Source: Streptomyces sp. CB01635
GTDB lineage: Bacteria > Actinomycetota > Actinomycetes > Streptomycetales > Streptomycetaceae
NCBI RefSeq assembly: GCF_002803065.1
Contig: NZ_NNBL01000004.1
Span: forward strand, 129,831 to 193,830
Length of the DNA: 64,000 bases
Reading direction: 5' to 3'
Below the pieces are notes generated by a model that was not told the DNA's origin, did no database searches, and was given only the letters and a program-made list of their open reading frames with translations. The translations under genes were made by a program, and so were the position numbers. Below are positions 17,973-25,974 of this stretch, piece after piece. Position 1 is the stretch's first letter. Every line of letters begins with the position of its first letter.

Positions 17973-19037
17973 TCAGACCCCTGTGGGGTCAGTCCGTCGC
18001 CCCCACCCATGACACTCCCCATACCCCCGCCCCGACCCACACCAGCACTCCGCCCCCCGCTCCGGCGGCCACGGGATCGCGCGGCCTCGGGCCGCCAGTG
18101 TCGTGGCGTACTGCGGTAGCAGCGACGCATCTGTGGGGGACGAGGACTCCGACGCCGCGAACGCCTCGTACGACGGGACCGTGCCCGCGACGATTCCCAG
18201 GTTCGGTGTGCCCGAGGCCGCGAGTTCGCGGAGGGAGGACTCTATGGTCGCCAAGTGCTCTTCGTGGGACGGGTATTCGGAGGTAAGGGTCGGGTACGCG
18301 GCCAGTAGTTCCGTCAGCTCCGTCGCCGGCCAGTGCAGTACCGCCACCGGGAACGGGCGGGACAGGGCCTGCCTGTACGAGCCCAATTCCGCGCGCAGGC
18401 GCAGGATTTCGGCCTTCAGCTCCGCCGGGTTGTTCGAGCCCAGCGCCCACGTCCGCTTCGGGTCGTGGAGTTCGTCCAGGGACACCGCGGCCCGGTGGAC
18501 CCGGTCGGCGAGGGCGTCCCACTCGTCGTGCTCCGCGCCGATCATGCGGCGCACACGGTGGCGGCCCAGGAGGAGCGGGTGCGTCTCGTACGGCGGGTTC
18601 GTGCGCTCCGCCTCCGGCAGGAGCAGCGTCAGGGCTTCCGTGAAGGACTCGTGCGCCGCTTCCAGTTCGTCGTGCGACTCCAGGGCCTCCGCCACGATCA
18701 CGTACGCGGCCGGGTCCCTCGGGCCCGCTGTCCGGATGCCCGTGATGATCGCGTGGGCCTCCGCCTCGTGGCCGTACTCCCACAGGTTCGCGGCCATCAG
18801 GGCCTTCACCAGGTGGGGCTGCTCCAGCTCTGACGGCGGGCCGGCGATGAGCCCGTCGTACAGCGAGGCGGCGCGCTGGCGCGCGTCGGCGAGTTCGTAG
18901 TGCGCCGCGGCCTGGAGGAGCAGTTGCTCGGCGTCCTCCGGGTACAGGCCGGCGATGCGCTCCAGGCGCTCGGCTTCGGCGATGTGGTTGACAGGGTCTA
19001 CAGGCTCGGCGGGCGTAGCAGGCGTGTCGGGGCGCAT
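17973..19037 (-). CDS. TPR-like SEC-C motif protein
   Basis: A 354-residue protein. Helical, tetratricopeptide-like repeats fill residues 25-200 (EDAEQLLLQAAAHYELAD and similar), and a SEC-C zinc motif CWCGSGRGYGECHG lies near the C-terminus. SEC-C binds a metal and is found in SecA and in many proteins of unclear function. The ATG at 19037 was picked because family likeness begins there, although no strong ribosome site is visible. The gene is intact; the defence-island remnant begins right after its stop, in the same frame, which marks the insertion boundary. Confidence 0.75.
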   Translation of the reverse strand: MRPDTPATPAEPVDPVNHIAEAERLERIAGLYPEDAEQLLLQAAAHYELADARQRAASLYDGLIAGPPSELEQPHLVKALMAANLWEYGHEAEAHAIITGIRTAGPRDPAAYVIVAEALESHDELEAAHESFTEALTLLLPEAERTNPPYETHPLLLGRHRVRRMIGAEHDEWDALADRVHRAAVSLDELHDPKRTWALGSNNPAELKAEILRLRAELGSYRQALSRPFPVAVLHWPATELTELLAAYPTLTSEYPSHEEHLATIESSLRELAASGTPNLGIVAGTVPSYEAFAASESSSPTDASLLPQYATTLAARGRAIPWPPERGAECWCGSGRGYGECHGWGRRTDPTGV

Positions 19038-19077
19038 GGGTGACACCGTACTGCCGACCACCGTCACCGGCGCCAGG

Positions 19078-19527
19078 TCACCACCCGCTCGCGTAGCCGT
19101 CGCTTTCGTTCCATACGTACGCCATGCGCCCGACCACCACGGCCAGCGTGCCCGCCCACAGCACCGTCCCCGCCCACAGCCAGGCCACGCACGAGCGGTA
19201 GCGGCCGTCGGTGTCCAGGGCCGCGAGAGCGGGGTGCGCCGGGTCGAAGCGGACGCGTACGCGGCGGCCCTCGGGGAGCGCGTGGGCGCCCACCTCGTCG
19301 GGGAGCGCCTGTTCGTGTGCCGTGCCGTCGGGCGCTGTCCAGCTGACCACCGGATGCAGCACCGCGTACGACGCCTCGTTCGACGCGACATGGCCCGTCA
19401 CCGTCGCGTCGACCACCGTGCCGGTGCTGCGCCGGAGCGTCTCGGTGACGAGTTGCAGCACCTGTGAGACGGCCAGGGCGAGTCCTGCGATGAAGGGGAT
19501 CAGTGCGAGCAGCCAGAGGGGACCCAT
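19078..19527 (-). CDS. DUF3592 membrane protein
   Basis: A 149-residue protein with an N-terminal membrane helix (residues 3-27), an extracytoplasmic beta-rich segment (ATVTGHVASNEASYAVLHPV, VRVRFDPAHP) and a second membrane helix near 115-137. This is the standard DUF3592 pattern; function unknown. It lies 40 bases upstream of the SEC-C gene in the same direction. Confidence 0.75.
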   Translation of the reverse strand: MGPLWLLALIPFIAGLALAVSQVLQLVTETLRRSTGTVVDATVTGHVASNEASYAVLHPVVSWTAPDGTAHEQALPDEVGAHALPEGRRVRVRFDPAHPALAALDTDGRYRSCVAWLWAGTVLWAGTLAVVVGRMAYVWNESDGYASGW

Positions 19528-19619
19528 GGGGCGCGAGCTTAGGGTGCCGGCCCTTTCACTGGTGACTTCCCCTGGTGACTTCCCTGGTGAGTTACGGAGG
19601 CAGGGCCTATCTTGCGGCC

Positions 19620-20606
19620 GTGCGCGAGCCGAAGCGGAAGCGGAAGCGGGAGCCGGAGTGGCGGCGGGATCGGGACTGGGAACGGGACCGGGATCGGGAG
19701 CGTCAGCCGGTCGTCGTGCGGCAGGGGCCGCGCGCGGGACGCCGTGTGCCCGGCCGCCGCCCCTCGGCTCTACGCGCGGGACGCCGTGTGCCCAGGCGAC
19801 GCCCCTCGGCCCTGCGTCCCCCGCAGGGGCGACGCCCCTCGACCCTGCGCCGCACCCTGTGGACCGGCGCCGAGGTCGCCGTCACCCTCGGGGTCGTCCT
19901 TCTCCTTCTCGTCGTCCATCAGCTGTGGTGGACGAATCGCGAGGCCAGAGCCGGGGCCGAGCGCAAGGTGCAGGCGCTGGAGCGCGAGTGGGCGGCCGCC
20001 CCCGCGGACGGGCAGGGCGACGGCGGTCAGGAAAGCGCCTCGGATCAGGCCGGTGACGACACCCCGGGCGGCTCCTCGGGAGAGGGGTCCGGTGGCGGGT
20101 CCGGGGGCCGGACATCCGCCGACTCCACCTCCGCCTCCCGGGAAACGCCCCGCTGGGACCAGGCCTACGCCGTCCTCACCATCCCCCGCCTCGGCCTCAC
20201 CGTCCCCGTCGCCGAGGGCGTCGGGAAGCAGAACGTCCTCAACAAGGGCTACGTCGGTCACTATCCGGCCACCGCCCAGCCCGGCCGCGCCGGGAACTTC
20301 GCGCTCGCCGGGCACCGCAACACCCACGGGGAGCCCTTCCGGTACATCAACCGGCTGCGCAAGGGCGACGAGGTCCGGGTCCGTACCCGTAGCGCCGAGT
20401 ACACGTACGTCGTCGACAAGACCCTCGCCCAGACCTCCGCGCGCGACGGTGGCGTCATCGCGGGCGTGCCGCGCAGCGAGGTCGTGCGCGGCGCCGGGTA
20501 CAGCGAGCCGGGGTACTACATCACGCTCACCACCTGCACGCCCGAGTACACGTCCAAGTACCGGCTCGCGGTGTGGGGGAAGCTGCGGTCGATGCGGCCG
20601 CGGTGA
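19620..20606 (+). CDS. Class E sortase
   Basis: A 328-residue membrane-anchored transpeptidase. A highly basic Arg-rich cytoplasmic tail leads to a membrane helix near 85-105, a low-complexity Gly/Ser linker and the sortase domain. The catalytic residues are visible: His in LAGHRNTHG (near 231), Cys in TLTTCTP (near 303) and Arg in KYRLAV (near 314). Class E sortases of Streptomyces anchor LAxTG proteins such as long chaplins, and a protein with a related signal lies at 25975. The start is uncertain: GTG 19620 is 10 bases after a TATCTT -10-like box and could give a leaderless message; GTG 19575 and 19587 are also in frame. Confidence 0.85.
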   Translation: MREPKRKRKREPEWRRDRDWERDRDRERQPVVVRQGPRAGRRVPGRRPSALRAGRRVPRRRPSALRPPQGRRPSTLRRTLWTGAEVAVTLGVVLLLLVVHQLWWTNREARAGAERKVQALEREWAAAPADGQGDGGQESASDQAGDDTPGGSSGEGSGGGSGGRTSADSTSASRETPRWDQAYAVLTIPRLGLTVPVAEGVGKQNVLNKGYVGHYPATAQPGRAGNFALAGHRNTHGEPFRYINRLRKGDEVRVRTRSAEYTYVVDKTLAQTSARDGGVIAGVPRSEVVRGAGYSEPGYYITLTTCTPEYTSKYRLAVWGKLRSMRPR

Positions 20607-20717
20607 GCGAGGGACGAGAAGCCGCCCCTTCATCTGATCCGGGCCCATCCTGTATAACGGGCAGAACGCCACAACACGTGGCCACGGACCGAACAGCGGG
20701 AAGGAGGGACGCCGGAC

Positions 20718-21029
20718 ATGACGCGCACCTGGGGCACGGCCCTGCGGCCCGCCGCCCTGTTGCTGTTCCTCCTCGTCGAGACCGTTCTCGTCGACACCGG
20801 CAGCCTCACCGCCGCCGTCGCGCTCGCCGCGACCGCCGCCGCGGGCTCCGCGCTCGCCGTCTGCTCCCTGCTCTCCGCGCGCTGCGCCCCCGCCGTGCCC
20901 CGCACCCGGGTCCGCACCACGATGCGCGACCGTGAGCAACGCACCGCGTTCCTGCCGCAGCGCGATCCCGACGCCCGCGGGCGCAGCCGACCCCGAGCAC
21001 CCGGCCGTCTCCTCCTGACGGCCGCGTAG
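20718..21029 (+). CDS. DUF6412 small membrane protein
   Basis: A 103-residue protein with a hydrophobic N-terminal half (two probable membrane helices, residues 8-25 and 33-55) and a basic C-terminal tail. Small proteins of this type (DUF6412) sit beside the second yidC gene in Streptomyces. AAGGAGGG lies nine bases before the ATG. A linked role in membrane protein insertion is suggested only by its position. Confidence 0.65.
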   Translation: MTRTWGTALRPAALLLFLLVETVLVDTGSLTAAVALAATAAAGSALAVCSLLSARCAPAVPRTRVRTTMRDREQRTAFLPQRDPDARGRSRPRAPGRLLLTAA

Positions 21030-21135
21030 GGGACCCGCTCCACCCGCAGTCCCCCTACGGGCCGTCACGCCGATCGGCCGCCCTTCCCGGCGGTCTTCCG
21101 ATTCCGGCACGACGGGACCCCCGGAGGGCTCACCC

Positions 21136-21909
21136 ATGTCGACGTTCATGTCTGTCTTCGCCAGCCTGGTCGAGCACATCGCCGACCTGCTCGACCCGCT
21201 CTTCCACGCCTCGGCGACCGCAGCGGCGATCGTCCTCTTCACCGCGTTCGTACGCCTTCTCGTGCACCCCCTGTCCCGGGCCTCGGCCCGCGGGCAGCGC
21301 CAGCGCGCCAAGCTCCAGCCGCGCATCGCCGAGCTGCGCAAGAAGCACAAGAAGAACCCCGAGAAGCTCCAGAAGGCGATCATGGAGCTGCACAAGGAGG
21401 AGAAGGTCTCGCCGCTGTCCGGCTGCCTGCCGAGCCTCTTCCAGCTGCCCGCCTTCTTCCTGCTCTACCACCTGTTCTCGAACGGCAGCATCGGCGGCGA
21501 GCCCAACGCCCTGCTCGGCCACACCCTCGGCGCCGCGCCGCTCGGCGGGCGCTTCAAGGACGCGCTCGCGGACGGCGGGCTCTTCGGCGCGCAGGGCGTC
21601 GTCTATCTGGTCCTGTTCGCGATCGTCGCGGCGGTGGCGAGCTTCAACTACGGCCGTACGAAGCGGCAGATGGCGGCCCAGCCGATGCTGCCGGCCGCCG
21701 CGGACGGGCCGCAGGCGCCGGGCGCGGGCGCGATGGCCTCGATGACGAAGATCATGCCGCTGATGTCGTTCATGACGCTGTTCACGGTGGGCTTCGTGCC
21801 GCTCGCGGCTGCCCTGTACGTGGTCACGAGCACGACGTGGAGCGCCGTCGAGCGGGCCGTCCTGTACCGCGACATGCCCTCTGCCGCGGCGCTTGCTACT
21901 GCCGCGTAA
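21136..21909 (+). CDS. yidC: YidC/Oxa1 family membrane insertase
   Basis: A 257-residue membrane protein insertase, shorter than the main Streptomyces YidC. Core motifs are FTAFVRLLVHPLS with the groove arginine, RIAELRKKHKKNPEKLQKAI for the cytoplasmic helical hairpin, and SGCLPSLFQLPAFFLLYHL. The final segment ends in an Ala-rich tail. It inserts and folds inner-membrane proteins with or without SecYEG. Since the housekeeping yidC sits near the origin beside rnpA, this is likely the second paralogue. It follows the DUF6412 gene. Confidence 0.85.
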   Translation: MSTFMSVFASLVEHIADLLDPLFHASATAAAIVLFTAFVRLLVHPLSRASARGQRQRAKLQPRIAELRKKHKKNPEKLQKAIMELHKEEKVSPLSGCLPSLFQLPAFFLLYHLFSNGSIGGEPNALLGHTLGAAPLGGRFKDALADGGLFGAQGVVYLVLFAIVAAVASFNYGRTKRQMAAQPMLPAAADGPQAPGAGAMASMTKIMPLMSFMTLFTVGFVPLAAALYVVTSTTWSAVERAVLYRDMPSAAALATAA

Positions 21910-21911
21910 AG

Positions 21912-21945
21912 GTCCAGTCCGTGAACGAGGTATTGCGGACTGGAC
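21912..21945 (+). terminator. 10-bp inverted repeat after yidC
   Basis: GTCCAGTCCG at 21912-21921 and CGGACTGGAC at 21936-21945 are exact reverse complements around 14 bases, starting three bases after the yidC stop. It may be a terminator or, since it lies 80 bases before the next gene, an operator. Confidence 0.5.
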
Positions 21946-22024
21946 GAGGACCTTGGACGATCGACCAGTCCTCCGATGGCTGCACCCGTCGCGAGGTCCC
22001 TCCTCGATCAAGGGAGTCTCAACC

Positions 22025-22882
22025 ATGAAGCTGCTGCGAGTCGGTACCGCGGGGGCGGAGCGCCCGGCCCTGCTCGATGCCGAAGGTGTCCTGCGTGACC
22101 TGGGCGGAGTCGTCCCCGACATCGACGGGGAGCTGCTCGCCGACGACGCGGCGCTGGGACGCGTACGGGCCGCCGCCGAGTCCGGCGAGCTGCCCGTGCT
22201 CGACGCGGACGGCCTGCGGGTCGGCCCGCCGGTCGCGCGGATCGGCAAGGTCGTGTGCATCGGCCTGAACTACCACGACCACGCCGCCGAGACCGGCGCC
22301 GAGCCGCCGTCGGAGCCCGTCGTCTTCTTCAAGGCGGCGGACACGGTCGTCGGCCCCGAAGACACCGTGCTCGTACCGCGCAAGTCCGTGAAGACGGACT
22401 GGGAGGTCGAGCTGGCGATCGTCATCGGGCGTACGGCGCGCTACCTGGAGTCGCACGAGGAGGCCCTCGCGCACGTCGCCGGTTTCGCGGTGTCGCACGA
22501 CGTCTCCGAGCGCGAGTTCCAGATCGAGCGCGGCGGCACCTGGGACAAGGGCAAGAACTGCGAGACGTTCAACCCGCTGGGCCCTTGGCTCGTGACGGCG
22601 GACGAGGTCGCGGACCCGCAGGCGCTCGGCCTGAAGCTGTGGGTGAACGGCGAGCTGAAGCAGGACGGCTCGACGGCCGACCAGATCTTCCCGGTCGCCG
22701 AGGTGGTCCGGTACGTCAGCCAGTTCATGACCCTGTACCCGGGCGACGTGATCAACACGGGGACGCCGGCGGGCGTGGCGATGGGGCAGCCCGAGCCGAA
22801 GCCGTATCTGCGGGCCGGGGATGTGGTGGAGCTGGAGATCGAGGGTCTGGGGCGCCAGCGCCAGGAACTCAAGGACGCGTAG
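22025..22882 (+). CDS. Fumarylacetoacetate hydrolase family protein
   Basis: A 285-residue member of the FAH superfamily, which hydrolyses or decarboxylates C-C bonds in 2-oxo acids such as 2-keto-3-deoxy sugars acids and acylpyruvates. The family signature GLNYHDHAAE, the metal-binding Glu in WEVELAIVIGR and Asp in SHDVSERE, and the C-terminal GDVINTGTPAGVAMG are all present. The ATG at 22025 follows AAGGGAG; the frame is open further upstream but has no family likeness there. It stands alone between two inverted repeats. The substrate cannot be told from sequence. Confidence 0.85.
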   Translation: MKLLRVGTAGAERPALLDAEGVLRDLGGVVPDIDGELLADDAALGRVRAAAESGELPVLDADGLRVGPPVARIGKVVCIGLNYHDHAAETGAEPPSEPVVFFKAADTVVGPEDTVLVPRKSVKTDWEVELAIVIGRTARYLESHEEALAHVAGFAVSHDVSEREFQIERGGTWDKGKNCETFNPLGPWLVTADEVADPQALGLKLWVNGELKQDGSTADQIFPVAEVVRYVSQFMTLYPGDVINTGTPAGVAMGQPEPKPYLRAGDVVELEIEGLGRQRQELKDA

Positions 22883-22892
22883 CGCTCCGCGC

Positions 22893-22972
22893 GGGGCGGG
22901 GGAACTGCGGGGTCGTCGGCCGGTCGTCGGCCGCGGGCCCGCCGGGGCTGGTCGCGCAGTTCCCCGCGCCCC
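22893..22972. terminator. Long bidirectional terminator hairpin
   Basis: The arm at 22893-22909 (ending GGGGGAACTGCG) pairs with 22955-22972 (CGCAGTTCCCC...), with one unpaired base and a GC-rich loop that can fold on itself. It lies between convergent genes ending at 22882 and 22989. Confidence 0.7.
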
Positions 22973-22988
22973 TTCCGGGGGCGCCTGT

Positions 22989-23453
22989 CTAGCCTGCGAC
23001 GAAGAGGTCCAGGGCCTTTACGACCAGTGCGTGGTCCTCCAGCTGGGGGAGGCCGGAGACCACCACCGCTCCGATGACTCCCGCGCCCTCGACGGCCAGC
23101 GGGAACGCGCCGCCGTGCGCCGCGTACGTGTCCGGGTCGAGCCTGGACGAGTCCTCGAACGTCGTGCCCTTCGCCCGAAAACGGGTTCCGACCAGCAGCG
23201 ACGAGCAGGCATAGCGCTCGACGACGCGGCGCTTGCGGGCGATCCAGGCGTCGTTGTCCTGGGTCGAGCCCGGCAGCGCCGCGTGGAAGAGCTGCTGGCC
23301 GCCGCGCGTGATGTCGATCGTCACCGGCGCCTTGCGCTCCCTGGCCAGCTCGACGAGCAGCGAGCCCAGCTCCCAGGCGTCGTCGTAAGTGAACTTCGGC
23401 AGGACCAGACGGCGCTCCTGCTCCTCGATCTCCTCGGCCGTCGGCGCGCTCAC
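22989..23453 (-). CDS. UPF0303 / heme-degrading-domain (GlcG/HbpS-like) protein
   Basis: A 154-residue soluble protein. The segments DAWIARKRRVVERY and GTRFRAKGTTFED, then LDPDTYAAHGGAFPLAVEG, match the UPF0303 (YBR137W) family, which shares the HbpS/GlcG fold. A molecular role is not established. The GTG start overlaps the end of the Gfo/Idh gene by four bases, so it is co-translated with that oxidoreductase and under the same ROK-type control. Confidence 0.75.
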   Translation of the reverse strand: MSAPTAEEIEEQERRLVLPKFTYDDAWELGSLLVELARERKAPVTIDITRGGQQLFHAALPGSTQDNDAWIARKRRVVERYACSSLLVGTRFRAKGTTFEDSSRLDPDTYAAHGGAFPLAVEGAGVIGAVVVSGLPQLEDHALVVKALDLFVAG

Positions 23454-24559
23454 AGCGTCACCGTCACACCGTCGCGGGCCGAGCGGCGCGCCGCCTCCAG
23501 GACGTCGAGCGCGGACGCTGCCTGCTCGGCGGTGACCGGGTTCTCGCCGCTGCCGCGCAGGGCGGCGGCGACGGCCGCGTAGTACGCGGGGTAGGCGCCG
23601 GGGAGCGTCTCGACGGGGCGTCCGCCGCCGGTCAGCGGGGATTCACCGGAACCGATCCGGCCCCACATCGACTCGGGCTCCACACCCCAGGGCTCGCCGG
23701 CCGCCGGGATCGTGCCCTCGCGCAGCACCGCCTCCTGCGGGTCGAGGCCGTACTTCACATAGCCGGCCAGCGAGCCGAGGACGCGGAAGCGCGGGCCGAG
23801 CTGGGCCGCGGTCGCGGAGACGTACAGGTGGGAGCGGACGCCGTTCGCGTGCGTGATCGCGATGAACGTGTCGTCGTCGGCCGCCGCGCCCGCGCGCCGC
23901 ACGTCGGACTCCGCGTAGACCGAGACGGCCGGGCCGAACAGGACCAGGGCCTGGTCGACGACGTGGCTGCCGAGATCGTAGAGGAGACCTCCGATCTCTT
24001 CCGGGTCGCCGGACTCGCGCCAGCCGCCCTTGGGCTGCGGCCGCCAGCGCTCGAAGCGCGACTCGAAGCGCCAGACGTCGCCGAGCTCGCCGTCCGCGAT
24101 CAGGCTCCGCAGCGTCAGGAAGTCGTTGTCCCAGCGGCGGTTCTGGAAGACCGAGAGGAGCAGGCCGCGCTCCTCGGCAAGCGCCGCCAGCTCGCGCGCC
24201 TCGGCCGCGGTGCCGGCGATCGGCTTGTCGACGACGACCGGGAGGCCCGCCTTGAGGGCGGCCGTCGCGATCGGTACGTGCGTCTTGTTCGGGGAGGCGA
24301 TGACGATCAGGTCGAGCTCGTCGGCCAGGGGCCACAGCTCGTCGGGCGTGGCCACGAAGCGGATGCCGTCACCGAAGGAGGCGCGGGCCTGCGCCTGCCG
24401 TTCCGCGTTCGAGGTGACGACCGTGTCGAGTACGAGGCCGTCGGTCGCGGCGATCAGCGGGGCGTGGAAGACGGAGCCCGCCAGGCCGTAGCCGACGAGA
24501 CCGACGCGGAGGGGGGAGCCGGTGGCCCCAGCCGTACCTGATGTCATGCCTTCAGTCAT
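23450..24559 (-). CDS. Gfo/Idh/MocA family oxidoreductase
   Basis: A 369-residue NAD(P)-dependent sugar or cyclitol dehydrogenase. The Rossmann motif GLVGYGLAGS lies at residues 19-28, the family EKP-type motif appears as VVDKPI, and the C-terminal domain contains GGLLYDLGSHVVDQAL with the family's conserved histidine. The ATG at 24559 is right behind a 27-bp palindrome. It is divergent from a ROK regulator, which implies a sugar-like substrate and repression lifted by that substrate or its phosphate. Confidence 0.88.
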   Translation of the reverse strand: MTEGMTSGTAGATGSPLRVGLVGYGLAGSVFHAPLIAATDGLVLDTVVTSNAERQAQARASFGDGIRFVATPDELWPLADELDLIVIASPNKTHVPIATAALKAGLPVVVDKPIAGTAAEARELAALAEERGLLLSVFQNRRWDNDFLTLRSLIADGELGDVWRFESRFERWRPQPKGGWRESGDPEEIGGLLYDLGSHVVDQALVLFGPAVSVYAESDVRRAGAAADDDTFIAITHANGVRSHLYVSATAAQLGPRFRVLGSLAGYVKYGLDPQEAVLREGTIPAAGEPWGVEPESMWGRIGSGESPLTGGGRPVETLPGAYPAYYAAVAAALRGSGENPVTAEQAASALDVLEAARRSARDGVTVTL

Positions 24560-24564
24560 GCATC

Positions 24565-24591
24565 CACTTAAGCAACGGTGTTGCCAAAGTG
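24565..24591. promoter_or_regulatory. 27-bp palindromic operator between oxidoreductase and ROK gene
   Basis: The site reads CACTT, two bases, GCAAC, three bases, GTTGC, two bases, AAGTG: every arm is perfectly matched about one centre at 24578. It occupies most of the 55-base gap between the divergent starts (24559 and 24615). The size, symmetry and place fit a dimer-binding operator for the ROK regulator, controlling both directions. Confidence 0.75.
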
Positions 24592-24614
24592 CAAGCGGAA
24601 GGGACAATGGGGGA

Positions 24615-25853
24615 GTGAACAGGGCTAACTCCGGGGTCAATCTGGCGGTGCTGCGAGGCCATAACGCCGCACTCGTACTCGATCTGCTGCGCACGGCGGG
24701 CGACGAGGGCATCAGCAGGCTCGAACTGGCCGAGCGCACGGGCCTCACCCCGCAGGGCGTCAGCAAGATCACGGCGCGACTCCGGGAACAGGGCCTGGTG
24801 ACGGACACCGGCCGCCGCGCCTCGACGGGCGGCAAGCCGCGCACCGTCCTGCGTCTCGTGCCGGACGCGGGGCACGCGGTCGGGCTCCACCTGGACCGCG
24901 ACGAACTGACGGCGGTCCTGGTCGACCTCGCGGGCACGGTCGTCGCCGAACGCCGCTCCCCGCTCGCCTTCGGCGCGGGCGGCGACGCGGTGGTGGAGGC
25001 GGCGGCGAGCGAGGTGGAGGCGCTGCTCGCGGACGCGGACGGTGGGGACGCGGATGCCGGAGAGCCGGACCGCCGCGACGTACGGGACCCCGACGTACGG
25101 GACCCCGACGCACAGGAGCCCGACGCGCAGGACCCCGTACATCCAGAACCCCCCACCTCCCGAGTCCTCGGCGTGGGCGTTGCGCTGCCCGGGCCCCTCG
25201 ACCACTCCTCCGGCGTGCTGCACCGCGTCACCGGGTTCCCCGAGTGGGACGGGTTCCCGCTGCGGGACGCGCTCGCGGAGCGGCTCGGGCTTCCCGTGGT
25301 CGTGGACAAGGACACCAACGCGGCCGCGCTCGGCCTCGCGCTCGCCGGGTCCGGCGACGCGTTCGCGTACCTCCACCTCGGTACGGGGCTCGGCGCCGGA
25401 CTCGTCCTGGGTGGCGCGCCGTATCGCGGGCCGCACACGGGAGCGGGTGAATTCGGCCACCAGGTGATCCAGCTGGACGGTCCGCTCTGCAGCTGCGGCA
25501 ACCGCGGCTGCATCGAGGCTCTCTGCCTCGCGGCGGTCGCCGCCGGATCCTTCGACGAGGCCGCGCGCGTGCTCGGCGAGGGCGCGGCGAACATGGTCGG
25601 CCTCCTCGACATCGACCTCGTCCTGCTCGGCGGGCGCACGGTCGCAGCCGCCGAGGAGCGCTTCGTCGGAGGGGTGCGGGCGGTGCTCGGCGAGCGGGCA
25701 CGGCGCGGCGGCACGGTCGAGGTCCCGGTCCTGCGCGCGCCCGGCGCCGCGACGGCGGTCGTCGAGGGCGCCGCCCAACTGGTCCTCGCACCCCTGTTCG
25801 GCCGGGCGCACGGTCACTTCCCGGCCAACCGGAATGACAGAAATCTGAGCTGA
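24615..25853 (+). CDS. ROK family transcriptional regulator
   Basis: A 412-residue repressor. A winged HTH fills residues 15-75 (ISRLELAERTGLTPQGVSKI). The ROK sugar-kinase-like domain follows, with VGVALPGPLD, the phosphate-binding HLGTGLGAGLVLGG and the zinc motif CSCGNRGCIEALC. Between the two ROK halves, at about 155-180, is an unusual acidic linker of near-repeats (DVRDPDVRDPDAQEPDAQDP). The GTG start places the HTH at the usual distance. It is divergent from a Gfo/Idh oxidoreductase and shares a palindromic operator with it. Confidence 0.88.
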   Translation: MNRANSGVNLAVLRGHNAALVLDLLRTAGDEGISRLELAERTGLTPQGVSKITARLREQGLVTDTGRRASTGGKPRTVLRLVPDAGHAVGLHLDRDELTAVLVDLAGTVVAERRSPLAFGAGGDAVVEAAASEVEALLADADGGDADAGEPDRRDVRDPDVRDPDAQEPDAQDPVHPEPPTSRVLGVGVALPGPLDHSSGVLHRVTGFPEWDGFPLRDALAERLGLPVVVDKDTNAAALGLALAGSGDAFAYLHLGTGLGAGLVLGGAPYRGPHTGAGEFGHQVIQLDGPLCSCGNRGCIEALCLAAVAAGSFDEAARVLGEGAANMVGLLDIDLVLLGGRTVAAAEERFVGGVRAVLGERARRGGTVEVPVLRAPGAATAVVEGAAQLVLAPLFGRAHGHFPANRNDRNLS

Positions 25854-25974
25854 TCGAGCGGAATCGCTCGTGCATCGGGCCGTACGGGGCCCTGCTGGTC
25901 CGGCACGGGGCGCGTCGCGCGTGACACGGTCGCGGCGGCAGTACCCTTCCCGCCCGCGATCACAAAGGCTCCTC

